DNA of 39,814 nucleotides from HGM11501 sp045123995. GTDB lineage: Bacteria > Bacillota > Clostridia > CAKSNL01 > HGM11501. Location of the stretch: contig JBGVKY010000020.1 in NCBI GenBank assembly GCA_045123995.1, positions 1 through 39,814 of the forward strand. Reading direction: 5' to 3'. The notes under the pieces are model-generated. The model had not been told where the DNA came from and searched no databases. It saw only the letters and a program-made list of their open reading frames with translations. Position 1 is the stretch's first letter. Each line of letters begins with the position of its first letter. Both the position numbers and the translations under genes were made by a program. This document shows positions 16,110 through 24,858 of this stretch, one piece after another.

Positions 16110-17096
16110 ATGTTTGCTACAATAGTAAATTCTGCAATTGTTCAGGGTATTCCCTTGCTTTACGGCTCCACCGGTGAAATAATAACGGAAAAATCCGGTA
16201 ATCTTAATCTTGGTATTCCCGGAATTATGTACATGGGCGGAAGTGCAGGCGTAATCGGAGCATATATTTACGAGCTTTCCTGCTCTAAAGCTGGAGTAGC
16301 CCCAAATGCATTTTTAGGGATACTTATTCCTCTTTTTGCATCAATTTTCGGCTCGGCATTGCTTGCTCTGATATATAGCTTCCTGACAATTACATTAAGA
16401 GCTAATCAGAATGTAACAGGTCTTGCTCTTACCACCTTCGGTGTGGGCTTTGGTGACTTTTTTGGTGGAACAATCACCAAAATTTTAGGTCAGGGCGGAA
16501 ACTTAAATGTTAAAACAACGGCTGACTTTTTCAAAACAACACTACCCTTTGCCAAGGATTTAGGCAAGGTGGGAACAATTTTCTTCGGCTACGGATTTTT
16601 GGCTTATCTTGCTATAATAATTGCGGTCGTGGCAGCATTTATACTAAAGAAAACGAGAATCGGGCTTCACCTTCGTGCAGTAGGAGAAAACCCTGCTACA
16701 GCCGATGCTGCGGGAATAAGCGTTACAAAATATAAGTACGCAGCGACAATTATAGGCGGCGCTATAGCAGGTCTCGGAGGATTTTACTTTATTATGGACT
16801 ATACCGGAGGATCCTGGACAAACGGTGGCTTTGGTGATCGTGGATGGCTTGCTATCGCTCTTGTAATTTTCGCACTCTGGAAACCTAATTTAGGTATTTT
16901 GGGTTCTGTTATATTTGGTGGACTTTATATTGCCAGCGTTTATATTGTGGGACTTTCAAATGCGGAAAGAGAAGTTATAAAAACTCTGCCGTATCTTGTA
17001 ACCATCGTGGTTCTTATTATTACCAGCATGAGAAATAAAAAGGAAAATCAGCCCCCGGCATCATTGGGACTTCATTATTTCAGAGAAGAAAGATAA
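16110..17096 (+). CDS. Nucleoside ABC transporter permease 2
   Basis: 328 residues, ATG 16110 after AGGAGG, 3 bp beyond the previous stop. A second BPD_transp_2 permease: motifs TGEIITEKSGNLNLGIPG at the N terminus, LRANQNVTGLALTTFGVG in the middle, and RAVGENPATADAAGISVTKYK in the cytoplasmic coupling region. About 8-9 membrane helices. It is the counterpart of NupQ and completes the transporter. A 20-bp terminator follows. Confidence 0.92.
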   Translation: MFATIVNSAIVQGIPLLYGSTGEIITEKSGNLNLGIPGIMYMGGSAGVIGAYIYELSCSKAGVAPNAFLGILIPLFASIFGSALLALIYSFLTITLRANQNVTGLALTTFGVGFGDFFGGTITKILGQGGNLNVKTTADFFKTTLPFAKDLGKVGTIFFGYGFLAYLAIIIAVVAAFILKKTRIGLHLRAVGENPATADAAGISVTKYKYAATIIGGAIAGLGGFYFIMDYTGGSWTNGGFGDRGWLAIALVIFALWKPNLGILGSVIFGGLYIASVYIVGLSNAEREVIKTLPYLVTIVVLIITSMRNKKENQPPASLGLHYFREER

Positions 17097-17137
17097 AAAA
17101 GAAGGTGTAAAAACAAAGTTTTTACACCTTCTTTTTT
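17095..17137. terminator. Bidirectional terminator
   Basis: A perfect 20-bp stem (17095-17114 with 17118-17137, loop AAA) is rich in A on one flank and T on the other. It serves the permease operon on the plus strand and the convergent alcohol dehydrogenase gene, whose stop it touches. Confidence 0.9.
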
Positions 17138-18284
17138 ATAATAAATCCAGAAAAAGCTTTTGTATTTCTTTTAAGGTAACGGGTTTTATATTATCCTTTA
17201 TACAGGGGTCATTCAAGGTATATTCAGAAAGAGTCAAAATGTCTTCTTCTGCTAAAATATCCTGAAAGTTTTTGGGGATAGAAAGATAAGATGTGAGATT
17301 TATGATTTTTTCTGTTATAAGGACAGAAGCTTCTTCGTAAGAAAGGGAGTCGGAATTTTTAATGGACAGGACTCTTGCAAGATTTAAATATTTTTCCTTT
17401 GCAAAATCTTTATTAAATTCAAGAACACTAGGGAGAATAACGGCATTTGCAACTCCGTGGGGGATTTTATAAAAAGAGGTTATGGCATGGGACATGGAAT
17501 GAACAAGACCAAGTCCCGAATTGGAAAAGCCCATGCCTGCAAGATACTGTCCCAGCGCAAGATTGGGAAAAGCATCTTTATCCCCGTTATATGCCTTTTC
17601 AAGAGATGAAAAAATAAGCTCTGTTGCCTTTAGGCAAAACATATCTGAAAAAACCGTTGAGCTTTTTGAGATATATCCCTCTATTGCATGAGTCAGGGCA
17701 TCCATACCGCATGAAGCCAAGAGCTCTTTTGGCATGGAGCACATCATTTCGGGATCCACAAAGGAAACCTCCGGGATATTACAGGGGTCCATACAAACGA
17801 ATTTTCTCTCGGTATCAGAGTCTTTTAATACATAGTAAACTGAAACTTCTGCACCTGTACCTGCAGTGGTGGGGACAGCGAATATGGGGATGCATTTGTT
17901 TTTGGTATTATTCAGCCCCTCAAGACTTAATACATCGGAATATTCGGGATTGGTAGCAATTATGGAGATGGCTTTCCCTGCGTCAATGGAGCTTCCTCCT
18001 CCTAATGCGATTATATAATCGGCACCTGACGACTTAAAGGCCGAAAGACCTGCCTTTACGTTTTCGGTGGTGGGATTTGACTTTATTTCAGAAAAAAGAG
18101 TGTAGCTTAAATTGTATTTATCCAGTATATCCAAAAGCTTGTCTGCCAGTTTTGTTTTAAATAGGTCGGAATCGGTTACTATAAAAGCATGCTTATAGCC
18201 GCGTTTTTTCACTTCGCAGGGGATGTCGTGAATGGCTCCCTGACCGTGATAGCTGGTTTCATTAAAAACAAATCTTTTTGCCAT
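17136..18284 (-). CDS. Iron-containing alcohol dehydrogenase
   Basis: 382 residues, typical of group III (FucO/DhaT/butanol dehydrogenase) enzymes. It oxidises alcohols or, in fermenters, reduces aldehydes with NAD(P)H. The dinucleotide motif is GGGSSIDAGKA (about 92-102), and metal ligands are expected in GMDALTHAIEGY and in GLVHSMSHAITSFYKIPHGVANA. ATG 18284 is chosen because AAAGGA precedes it; the open frame runs 73 codons further upstream, but that part is the folD terminator and has no family similarity. The Shine-Dalgarno lies in the loop of a 9-bp inverted repeat. folD ends 77 bp upstream behind a strong terminator, so this gene is probably separately controlled. The true substrate is unknown. 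Confidence 0.92.
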   Translation of the reverse strand: MAKRFVFNETSYHGQGAIHDIPCEVKKRGYKHAFIVTDSDLFKTKLADKLLDILDKYNLSYTLFSEIKSNPTTENVKAGLSAFKSSGADYIIALGGGSSIDAGKAISIIATNPEYSDVLSLEGLNNTKNKCIPIFAVPTTAGTGAEVSVYYVLKDSDTERKFVCMDPCNIPEVSFVDPEMMCSMPKELLASCGMDALTHAIEGYISKSSTVFSDMFCLKATELIFSSLEKAYNGDKDAFPNLALGQYLAGMGFSNSGLGLVHSMSHAITSFYKIPHGVANAVILPSVLEFNKDFAKEKYLNLARVLSIKNSDSLSYEEASVLITEKIINLTSYLSIPKNFQDILAEEDILTLSEYTLNDPCIKDNIKPVTLKEIQKLFLDLL

Positions 18285-18311
18285 ATAATCAGTCCTTTCT
18301 AAACTGATTAT
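18285..18311 (-). promoter_or_regulatory. Inverted repeat around the Shine-Dalgarno of the alcohol dehydrogenase gene
   Basis: ATAATCAGT (18285-18293) and ACTGATTAT (18303-18311) form a perfect 9-bp inverted repeat with a 9-base loop that contains the AAAGGA ribosome binding site; the start codon is adjacent. It could be an mRNA hairpin tuning translation, or an operator for a dimeric repressor. Confidence 0.6.
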
Positions 18312-18330
18312 TCCTTCACGCGGGATATTT

Positions 18331-18380
18331 ATACAAAAACAGGGTGTAAAAAACTTATTTTTTACACCCTGTTTTTGTAT
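18331..18380 (-). terminator. Intrinsic terminator of the uppP-ftsK-ygiQ-folD operon
   Basis: Perfect 23-bp stem (18331-18353 with 18358-18380, loop of 4). It overlaps the folD stop codon. Confidence 0.9.
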
Positions 18381-19216
18381 AATTTTGCTGCTTTTAATGT
18401 GTTTTTCATGAGCATTGCAATTGTCATGGGTCCGACTCCGCCCGGAACAGGAGTGATTGCTCCTGCTTTTTCCTTGGCAGATTCGAAATCCACGTCGCCG
18501 CAAAGCTTGCCATTTTCGTCTCTGTTCATGCCTACGTCAATAACAACGGAACCCTCTTTTATCATATCGCCTGTAACGAATTTAGCTTTACCGATGGCTA
18601 CAACCAAAATATCGGCACGGCGTGTAACCTCAGAAAGATTTTTGGTTTTTGAATGACAAACAGTAACAGTTCCGTTTTCATGAAGTAAAAGCATTGCCTG
18701 AGGCTTTCCTACAATATTGCTTCTGCCTATGACAACACACTCTTTACCGGAAACTTCTATGCCTGATTCAGCTATAAGCTCCATTACGCCTGCAGGAGTG
18801 CAGGGAAGAAAGTCATAGTCACCAATCATGATTTTGCCCACGTTGGCAGGAGTGAAGGCATCCACGTCCTTCTTTTCAGAAATTGCATTTATAATTTTCT
18901 TCTCGTCAATGTGAGAGGGGAGGGGAAGCTGAACTAAAATGCCATGAATATGATTGGAATTATTAAGGACATCTATAAGGTCCAAAAGTTCCTTTTCAGT
19001 AACCTCTTCAGGGAAGGTGTATTCCTCAGAATGGAAGTTACATTCTTCGCAGGCCTTTTTCTTGTTGTTTACATAGACTCTTGAGGCTGGGTCATTTCCT
19101 GCCAGAATTACGGCCAGACCGGGCTTTATTCCCTTTTCCTCTGTCAGAGCCAGAGCTTCTTTTGCTACTTCCTCCTTTATTCTCGCTGATACCTTTTTTC
19201 CGTCTAAAATCATCAT
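18362..19216 (-). CDS. folD: Methylenetetrahydrofolate dehydrogenase / methenyl-THF cyclohydrolase
   Basis: 284 residues, the usual FolD length. A bifunctional cytoplasmic enzyme that interconverts 5,10-methylene-, methenyl- and 10-formyl-tetrahydrofolate with NADP, feeding purine and formyl-Met synthesis. Visible are the catalytic region ASRVYVNNKKKACEE (about 44-58, Tyr and Lys), QLPLPSHID (about 98), the Rossmann motif VVIGRSNIVGKP (about 160) and the signature TPVPGGVGPMTIAML near 257. AGAAGG precedes ATG 19216 (ATG 19213 is also possible). The first 125 bases overlap, in another frame, the end of the upstream radical SAM gene. Its last codons lie in the terminator stem. Confidence 0.95.
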   Translation of the reverse strand: MMILDGKKVSARIKEEVAKEALALTEEKGIKPGLAVILAGNDPASRVYVNNKKKACEECNFHSEEYTFPEEVTEKELLDLIDVLNNSNHIHGILVQLPLPSHIDEKKIINAISEKKDVDAFTPANVGKIMIGDYDFLPCTPAGVMELIAESGIEVSGKECVVIGRSNIVGKPQAMLLLHENGTVTVCHSKTKNLSEVTRRADILVVAIGKAKFVTGDMIKEGSVVIDVGMNRDENGKLCGDVDFESAKEKAGAITPVPGGVGPMTIAMLMKNTLKAAKLYKNRV

Positions 19217-21014
19217 TTTTATTAAACCTTCTTTCAGTTTTCTCTCTTATAAGGCAGTTTGGTCCGTTTCCTATAAGGTCCTCTCTTCCTGCCTTTAAGA
19301 GAGCCTTTTTAACAAGATTATAGTTTTCAGGTCTTGTAAACTGTAAAAGAGCTCTTTGCATTGCCTTTTCCTCGTAGGATTTTGCAACATAAACCTCTTT
19401 TAATGTTCTGGGGTCAAGGCCCGTATAGAACATAGCCGTGGAAAGAGTCCCCGGGGTGGGATAGAAATCCTGAACCTGTTGGGGGCGCATGCCTTTTTCC
19501 TTTAAGAAGCATGCTAAATCTATGGCATCTTTTAATGTACTTCCCGGGTGGCTTGACATGAGGTAGCATACTAAATACTGCTCTTTACCAAGCTTTTTGG
19601 ATATCTCGTAGTACTTATCGCAAAAACGCTCGAAAATCTTTCTTCCGGGCTTACCCATATATTTTAACACATTGTCAGATATATGTTCGGGAGCTACCTT
19701 TAACTGACCTGAAACGTGATGGGCACAAAGCTCTTTGAAAAATTCGTCGCTTTTATCGTGCATCATATAGTCATAGCGGATGCCGCTTCTTATAAATACT
19801 TTTTTAATTCCGGGAATTTCCCTTAGTTTCCGAAGGAGTCCTAAATATTCGCTCTGATCTGCTTTTATGTTTTTGCAAGGAGATGGGAATAAACATTCCT
19901 TTCCCTTGCAGGTTCCGTCTTTAAGCTGTTTTTCGCAGGCGGGATAGCGGAAGTTTGCGGTAGGTCCGCCCACATCATGAATATAGCCCTTGAATTCGGG
20001 GTCAAAGGTCATCTTTTTAGCTTCAGATAAGATGGAAGCTTCGCTTCGGGACTGAACGATACGCCCCTGATGCATGGTAAGGGCGCAGAATGAACATGAA
20101 CCAAAGCAACCTCTTGAAGAGGTGATGGAAAATTTAACTTCTTCTAAGGCAGGAACCCCGCCAAGAGCCTTATATGACGGATGGTATTCTCGTGTGAAAG
20201 GCAGGGAGTAGGTTCTGTCAAGCTCTTTCCTTGAAAGTGGCATGGCAGGAGGATTCTGAATCAAATACTTATCTCCATGCTTCTGGCAAAGGGTTTTTCC
20301 CCTTATGGGATCCTGCTCTTCATATTCTGTCATGGCCGCCTTTGCATACATTACCTTATCTTCCGAGACCTCCTCGAAAGAGGGAAGAATGATGGAATCT
20401 TTTCTGGGTTTATCAGAAATGACACAGGTGCCGGGAATATTATCTTTGATGTATCCCTTTTCAAGGCAGGCGGCAAGCTCTAAGGTCTGCTTTTCGCCCA
20501 TACCGTAGGATATAACATCCGCACGACTGTCAAAAATAATGCTTCGTCTTACCTTATCGGACCAGTAGTCATAGTGAGCAAATCTTCTGAGGCTTGCTTC
20601 GACACCTCCGATTACAATGGGAATATCCCCAAAGGCTTTTCTTATTAAATTTGAATATACTATAACACATCTGTCAGGGCGTTTTCCTGCCACACCCCCG
20701 GGGGTATAGCAGTCATCGGAGCGTTTTTTCTTTCCTGCGGTGTAGTGATTTACCATGGAGTCAATTACTCCGCCTGAAACCAAAACTCCATACTTCGGCC
20801 TGCCGAACTTTAAAAAGTCCTTTTCGTTTGAATAGTCAGGCTGAGCCAAAATGCCTACTTTATAGCCTGCACTCTCCAAAGTTCTTGCGATAATGGCATG
20901 ACCAAAAGAGGGGTGATCCACATAGGCGTCTCCGGTTACCACCAGAAAGTCAAGAGCATCCCAGCCTCGCAGTTCCATATCTTCTTTTGAAATGGGAAGA
21001 AAATCGTAATTCAT
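19092..21014 (-). CDS. YgiQ-family radical SAM protein
   Basis: 640 residues. A B12-binding-like/DUF3362 type radical SAM protein of the YgiQ family. The [4Fe-4S] cluster motif is CFGSCSFC (CxxxCxxC, about residue 305), in SSRGCFGSCSFCALTMHQGR. The N-terminal domain starts PISKEDMELRGWDALDFLVVTGDAYVDHPSFG, typical of the family. Its biochemical role is not established. The last 50 or so residues are a Lys/Arg/Gly/Ser-rich tail that overlaps folD by 125 bases on the same strand. AAGGAC precedes ATG 21014, and ftsK ends 14 bp upstream, so it belongs to the ftsK operon. Confidence 0.92.
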   Translation of the reverse strand: MNYDFLPISKEDMELRGWDALDFLVVTGDAYVDHPSFGHAIIARTLESAGYKVGILAQPDYSNEKDFLKFGRPKYGVLVSGGVIDSMVNHYTAGKKKRSDDCYTPGGVAGKRPDRCVIVYSNLIRKAFGDIPIVIGGVEASLRRFAHYDYWSDKVRRSIIFDSRADVISYGMGEKQTLELAACLEKGYIKDNIPGTCVISDKPRKDSIILPSFEEVSEDKVMYAKAAMTEYEEQDPIRGKTLCQKHGDKYLIQNPPAMPLSRKELDRTYSLPFTREYHPSYKALGGVPALEEVKFSITSSRGCFGSCSFCALTMHQGRIVQSRSEASILSEAKKMTFDPEFKGYIHDVGGPTANFRYPACEKQLKDGTCKGKECLFPSPCKNIKADQSEYLGLLRKLREIPGIKKVFIRSGIRYDYMMHDKSDEFFKELCAHHVSGQLKVAPEHISDNVLKYMGKPGRKIFERFCDKYYEISKKLGKEQYLVCYLMSSHPGSTLKDAIDLACFLKEKGMRPQQVQDFYPTPGTLSTAMFYTGLDPRTLKEVYVAKSYEEKAMQRALLQFTRPENYNLVKKALLKAGREDLIGNGPNCLIREKTERRFNKNDDFRRKKGISENKGGSSKRSSGSDRGKGNKARSGRNSGRK

Positions 21015-21028
21015 AAAAAAGTCCTTAA

Positions 21029-23650
21029 TCAGTTATTCTGTGGAGGGGCGATTATAAAATCGTCCTCATCCTCGTCGTCAGCGGGGATATAAACATCCTC
21101 AGCTATAAATTCTTCGTTTTCGGGAGCAGAGGGAGATGAGTCAAGACCTGCACCTTCAAGCATAGCAAGGTATTCAGCCTTAGTAATTAAAACTTTTCTC
21201 GGTTTGCTTCCCTCGTGAGGGCCGATAATTCCTCGGGCCTCCATCTGGTCAACAAGTCTTCCAGCACGGCTGTAGCCTACGGATAGCTTTCTCTGAACCA
21301 AAGATACAGCAGCCTGTCCTGCATCAACCACTACTTCGATGGCTTTGGAAAGAAGGGGATCTGCTTCCTTGGATTCATCTTCATCGGAAGAGGCATCGGT
21401 GCCTTCTCCTGCTTTTTCAAGCTGTGCTAAAACATCCTCGTCGTAAATGGCTTCTGAAGTTTCCTTTACGAAAGAAACCAATCTTTCAACCTCGGCGTCG
21501 GATATAAAGGCACCCTGAACACGGGTGGGTTTATTTGCACCCATGGGATAATAAAGCATATCGCCACGGCCCAAGAGCTTTTCTGCTCCGTTTGAGTCAA
21601 GTATTGTTCTTGAGTCAACATAGCTTGAAACTGCAAAGGCAATTCTCGAGGGGATATTTGCTTTGATTACACCTGTAATGACGTTTACAGAGGGTCTCTG
21701 GGTTGCAATTACAAGGTGCATACCTGCTGCTCTTGCCAACTGAGCAAGACGGCAGATGTAGGTTTCAACATCCTTGGGGGCAACCATCATAAGGTCTGCA
21801 AGCTCGTCTATTATTATAACTATCTGGGGAAGACGGGGTCTTCCTTTTTCCTCCATAAGGGCGTTATAGCCTTTTATGTCACGGACACCCTCGTTTGCGA
21901 AGAACTGGTATCTTGTGGTCATTTCCTGAACAGCCCAGTTTAAACTTCCTGCCGCCTTTCTGGGGTCGGTTACAACGGGTATCAAAAGGTGAGGAATGCC
22001 GTTATATACGCTTAATTCAACTACCTTGGGGTCAATCATAATAAGCTTTACATCGTTGGGAGAAGCCTTGTATAAAATGCTTGCGATTAAGGAATTTATG
22101 CATACGCTCTTACCGCTTCCGGTAGCACCCGCAATTAAAACGTGAGGCATCTTTGCTATATCTCCCACTATGCACTTACCTGCGATATCACGACCCAGTG
22201 CACATGAAAGCTTTGACTTGGATTCAGTGAATTCCTTGGACTCCAGAACGTCTCTTATGGAAACTGTGGCAATGCTTTCGTTGGGAATTTCAATTCCTAT
22301 TGCCGCCTTTCCGGGGATGGGAGCTTCAATTCTTACTGCGGTTGCAGCCAGGCTTAAAGCAATATCGTCAGCCAGGCTTGTGATTTTGCTTACTCTTACG
22401 CCTGCTGTGGGCTGAAGCTCAAAACGAGTTATGGCAGGACCTTTGCTTATTTCAAGAACCTTTACTTCGATATTGAAGCTTTTTAAGGTCTGGACAAGCT
22501 TTACGGAAAGGTCACGCAGTGCCTGGGGATTTGTTCTGTCATCAGCAGGGTCTATATTGTTAAGAAGAGAAGTTTCGGGGAATTTATAGGGTATAACGGT
22601 GTTTTCTCTGCTTATTTCCACAGCAATTTCTCCCTCAAGTCTCTTGGGCTTTACAATTATCTCGCCATCGGGAGTGATTTCCTCATCATCAATAGTATCT
22701 TTCTGAACATCCGCCGGAGGCGTGAAAGGCTTGAATTCCTTTTCTGCCTTTTTGGGCTTGTCAGTAAAGATGTTTATGGGAGCTTCTTCTATCTTTGAGT
22801 CCTTTTCTCCTGTATAGGGCAGAGCGTCAACGGCATCGGTGAGATTTACATAAGAATCACCGGGAACAATATCATCCGCTGCATCTTCATGTCTTGTCTT
22901 TTTGACTTTTCTTGGTTTTTCATCAGCTACCGGCATATAAGTCTGACCCAGAGGAGGAGCAGTCATTTCTTCTTCTTCCATAGCTTTTTTTCTGCCGCTT
23001 TCTTTAGCCATTCTCACTAAAGATGCTAATTTTCTTGTAATGGCAAAATCAGTCATGGCTATAAAGGATATAAGCATTAAACAGATGATTATAATGGTTG
23101 CACCCGTCTGTTTTGCAAAGAGTACAAAAAGATAAGCCAAAACGGAGCCTAAAAGACCACCACCGAAATTTTCCGTGCCCGAAACCCAGAAGTCCTTTAA
23201 GTTAAAGGTAGAATCCAAGGGAGCGTACTGGAAAATATAGAAAAGTGCCGATATGCATGAAATGAAAATAAGCCCTGAAACATAAACAAAGGACTTGGAT
23301 TTTTCGGAATTTCTTGTTTTGAAAAGGAAAATTCCCGCTGCTACTAAAAGTAAGGGAAGCATGTATGATGTGGGGCCGAAAAGACCCATGAAAAACCACT
23401 TGATCAAAACACCTGCGTGCCCGATAACGGAAGAACCGGTGATTTTTCCGATGCTTGAAGTGGTTTCATCTTCAAAAAGATTTGTTCCGTAAATTCCTAA
23501 AATAAGGAAAATGGATAAAAACAAAACGAAGACAAAGGCAATTTCTTTTTTGGTTGAAGAGGAAAGATTGGTGTTTTTAGTCTTTTCCTCTTTTACGGGT
23601 TTTTCTTTTTTGATATTCTGTTTTTTAATGGTTCTTCTCTGCTGTGCCAT
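21029..23650 (-). CDS. ftsK: DNA translocase FtsK/SpoIIIE
   Basis: 873 residues. A membrane-anchored ATP-driven motor that pumps chromosomal DNA through the closing septum (division or sporulation). It has four N-terminal membrane segments (between about 35 and 200), an acidic/basic linker (about 210-370), and the motor domain with Walker A GATGSGKS (about 507-514) and Walker B IVIIIDELADLMM. The gamma winged-helix domain (about 770-835) that reads KOPS/SRS sequences follows, then an acidic C-terminal tail. GGAGG precedes ATG 23650. It sits between uppP (14 bp upstream) and the ygiQ-like gene (14 bp downstream). Whether it is vegetative FtsK or SpoIIIE cannot be told here. Confidence 0.95.
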   Translation of the reverse strand: MAQQRRTIKKQNIKKEKPVKEEKTKNTNLSSSTKKEIAFVFVLFLSIFLILGIYGTNLFEDETTSSIGKITGSSVIGHAGVLIKWFFMGLFGPTSYMLPLLLVAAGIFLFKTRNSEKSKSFVYVSGLIFISCISALFYIFQYAPLDSTFNLKDFWVSGTENFGGGLLGSVLAYLFVLFAKQTGATIIIICLMLISFIAMTDFAITRKLASLVRMAKESGRKKAMEEEEMTAPPLGQTYMPVADEKPRKVKKTRHEDAADDIVPGDSYVNLTDAVDALPYTGEKDSKIEEAPINIFTDKPKKAEKEFKPFTPPADVQKDTIDDEEITPDGEIIVKPKRLEGEIAVEISRENTVIPYKFPETSLLNNIDPADDRTNPQALRDLSVKLVQTLKSFNIEVKVLEISKGPAITRFELQPTAGVRVSKITSLADDIALSLAATAVRIEAPIPGKAAIGIEIPNESIATVSIRDVLESKEFTESKSKLSCALGRDIAGKCIVGDIAKMPHVLIAGATGSGKSVCINSLIASILYKASPNDVKLIMIDPKVVELSVYNGIPHLLIPVVTDPRKAAGSLNWAVQEMTTRYQFFANEGVRDIKGYNALMEEKGRPRLPQIVIIIDELADLMMVAPKDVETYICRLAQLARAAGMHLVIATQRPSVNVITGVIKANIPSRIAFAVSSYVDSRTILDSNGAEKLLGRGDMLYYPMGANKPTRVQGAFISDAEVERLVSFVKETSEAIYDEDVLAQLEKAGEGTDASSDEDESKEADPLLSKAIEVVVDAGQAAVSLVQRKLSVGYSRAGRLVDQMEARGIIGPHEGSKPRKVLITKAEYLAMLEGAGLDSSPSAPENEEFIAEDVYIPADDEDEDDFIIAPPQNN

Positions 23651-23664
23651 AATTCATTCCTCCA

Positions 23665-24492
23665 TTAAAGAAATAATTGCCACAGGATAACAAAAGCACC
23701 TGCTATAAGGCAGTAGTAAGAAAAGTAGTGGAATTTTTTACCGGTTATAAGTTTAATCATGAATTTGATTGAAAGATAGCCTGAAACTGCGGCAATTATC
23801 ATGCCGAAAAGAGTGGGGCCTAAAAGGGGAGCAGCTGCTTCTCCTTTTATGATATCCAGAATATCAAAAAGGGCAGAGCCCAAAATTACGGGTATCGACA
23901 TTATAAAAGAAAATTTAACCGCAAATTCACGCTTGAAGCCTGAAAGGAGTGCACCTGTTATGGTGCTTCCGCTTCTTGAAAGACCGGGGATAATGGCAAG
24001 GCCCTGGAAAAGACCGGGGATAATGGCTTCTTTTAATTTTATGTTTTCGGCAGTTACATCCCCGTCTTTTATTCGTCCTGAAAAAATAAGTTCAATGCCG
24101 GTAAGCAAAAGGGCGAAGCCCACCACGATAAACGGAAGGTTTTCAATAAAGTCGCCAAGTAAAAAGCCTACCAATGCCGCAGGGATTGAAGCTATCACAA
24201 GGTATATTACCATCTTCTGGTCGGGATTGGCAGAGAGATTTACATTTCTTTTGAAAACGTCGCGGACAAGGGAGAAAAATCCCGTAACGAGAGACCAGAT
24301 GTCTTTATAGTACACCGCAAAAACTGCAATGAGTGTTGCAAGATGCAGTAAAATATCATATGTAAGACCGAGATTTGTAAAATCCTCGCCAAAAAAATTC
24401 TTGAAAATGGCAAGGTGTCCCGAGCTTGAAACGGGAAGAAATTCAGTAAGTCCCTGAATTAGTCCTAAAAATCCGTATTTAAAGTAAGTCAT
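23665..24492 (-). CDS. uppP: Undecaprenyl-diphosphatase
   Basis: 275 residues from ATG 24492, which follows AGGAG; the frame is open 7 codons further up without a ribosome binding site. An integral membrane phosphatase that recycles undecaprenyl pyrophosphate to the monophosphate carrier for peptidoglycan; over-expression in relatives gives bacitracin resistance. Signature motifs are LGLIQGLTEFLPVSSSGHL (about 8-26) with the catalytic Glu/Ser/His, and IPGLSRSGSTITGALLSG (about 165-182) with the essential Arg. About eight membrane helices. It lies in an operon with a small Cys-rich protein upstream and ftsK downstream. Confidence 0.95.
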   Translation of the reverse strand: MTYFKYGFLGLIQGLTEFLPVSSSGHLAIFKNFFGEDFTNLGLTYDILLHLATLIAVFAVYYKDIWSLVTGFFSLVRDVFKRNVNLSANPDQKMVIYLVIASIPAALVGFLLGDFIENLPFIVVGFALLLTGIELIFSGRIKDGDVTAENIKLKEAIIPGLFQGLAIIPGLSRSGSTITGALLSGFKREFAVKFSFIMSIPVILGSALFDILDIIKGEAAAPLLGPTLFGMIIAAVSGYLSIKFMIKLITGKKFHYFSYYCLIAGAFVILWQLFL

Positions 24493-24502
24493 ATAAATTC
24501 TC

Positions 24503-24724
24503 CTAAATTTCAAAATCTTCCTCTGTGAAAGAGGGTTTTAAACGTCTTAATTTTTTCGGTCTTAAAGAAAGAAGGTCAATTTCAAAGTGCTTACATTCCC
24601 CTGATTTTTTTACAAGACCGTGTTTTTTGCAAAGGACAAAATCCCCGTCCGAAAGCTCTGTTACGTTAATGCAGTTGGCACAGGATTTGTATTCGTCCAG
24701 ATCGAAGCCGCTGCTTTTTTTCAT
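24503..24724 (-). CDS. Small Cys-rich protein, unknown function
   Basis: 73 residues. Four cysteines (CANC near 15-18, LCKKHG near 32, GECKH near 43) with histidines beside the last two suggest a small zinc ribbon or metal site; the C-terminal third is basic (LRPKKLRRLKPS). AAGGGAG precedes ATG 24724. It is the first gene of the uppP-ftsK-ygiQ-folD transcription unit and ends 10 bp before uppP. A TATAAT-like -10 on the reverse strand lies near 24757-24762, with a poor -35. I do not recognise a named family. Confidence 0.75.
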   Translation of the reverse strand: MKKSSGFDLDEYKSCANCINVTELSDGDFVLCKKHGLVKKSGECKHFEIDLLSLRPKKLRRLKPSFTEEDFEI

Positions 24725-24802
24725 TAAAACAACTCCCTTAAAATATCAATCATTATATTATATCATTTAAATGAAGAAAAATAAAGCATTATTTTAGAAA
24801 AG

Positions 24803-24830
24803 TTGACAATTTTGATTTTTGGTATATAAT
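24803..24830 (+). promoter_or_regulatory. Sigma-A promoter for the CDF exporter gene
   Basis: -35 TTGACA (24803-24808), 16-bp spacer, -10 TATAAT (24825-24830). It is divergent from the uppP operon. Confidence 0.85.
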
Positions 24831-24858
24831 ATATTATTGAATTTTCAATTTTTCGGGA

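Noticed and set aside
18285..18503. N-terminal extension of the alcohol dehydrogenase
   Set aside because: The frame is open but crosses the folD stop and terminator, has no family similarity, and the internal ATG 18284 has a good ribosome binding site.
23801..24310. Plus-strand frame of 169 codons opposite uppP
   Set aside because: Pro/Ser/Lys-rich translation typical of an antisense shadow; uppP motifs are intact on the other strand.
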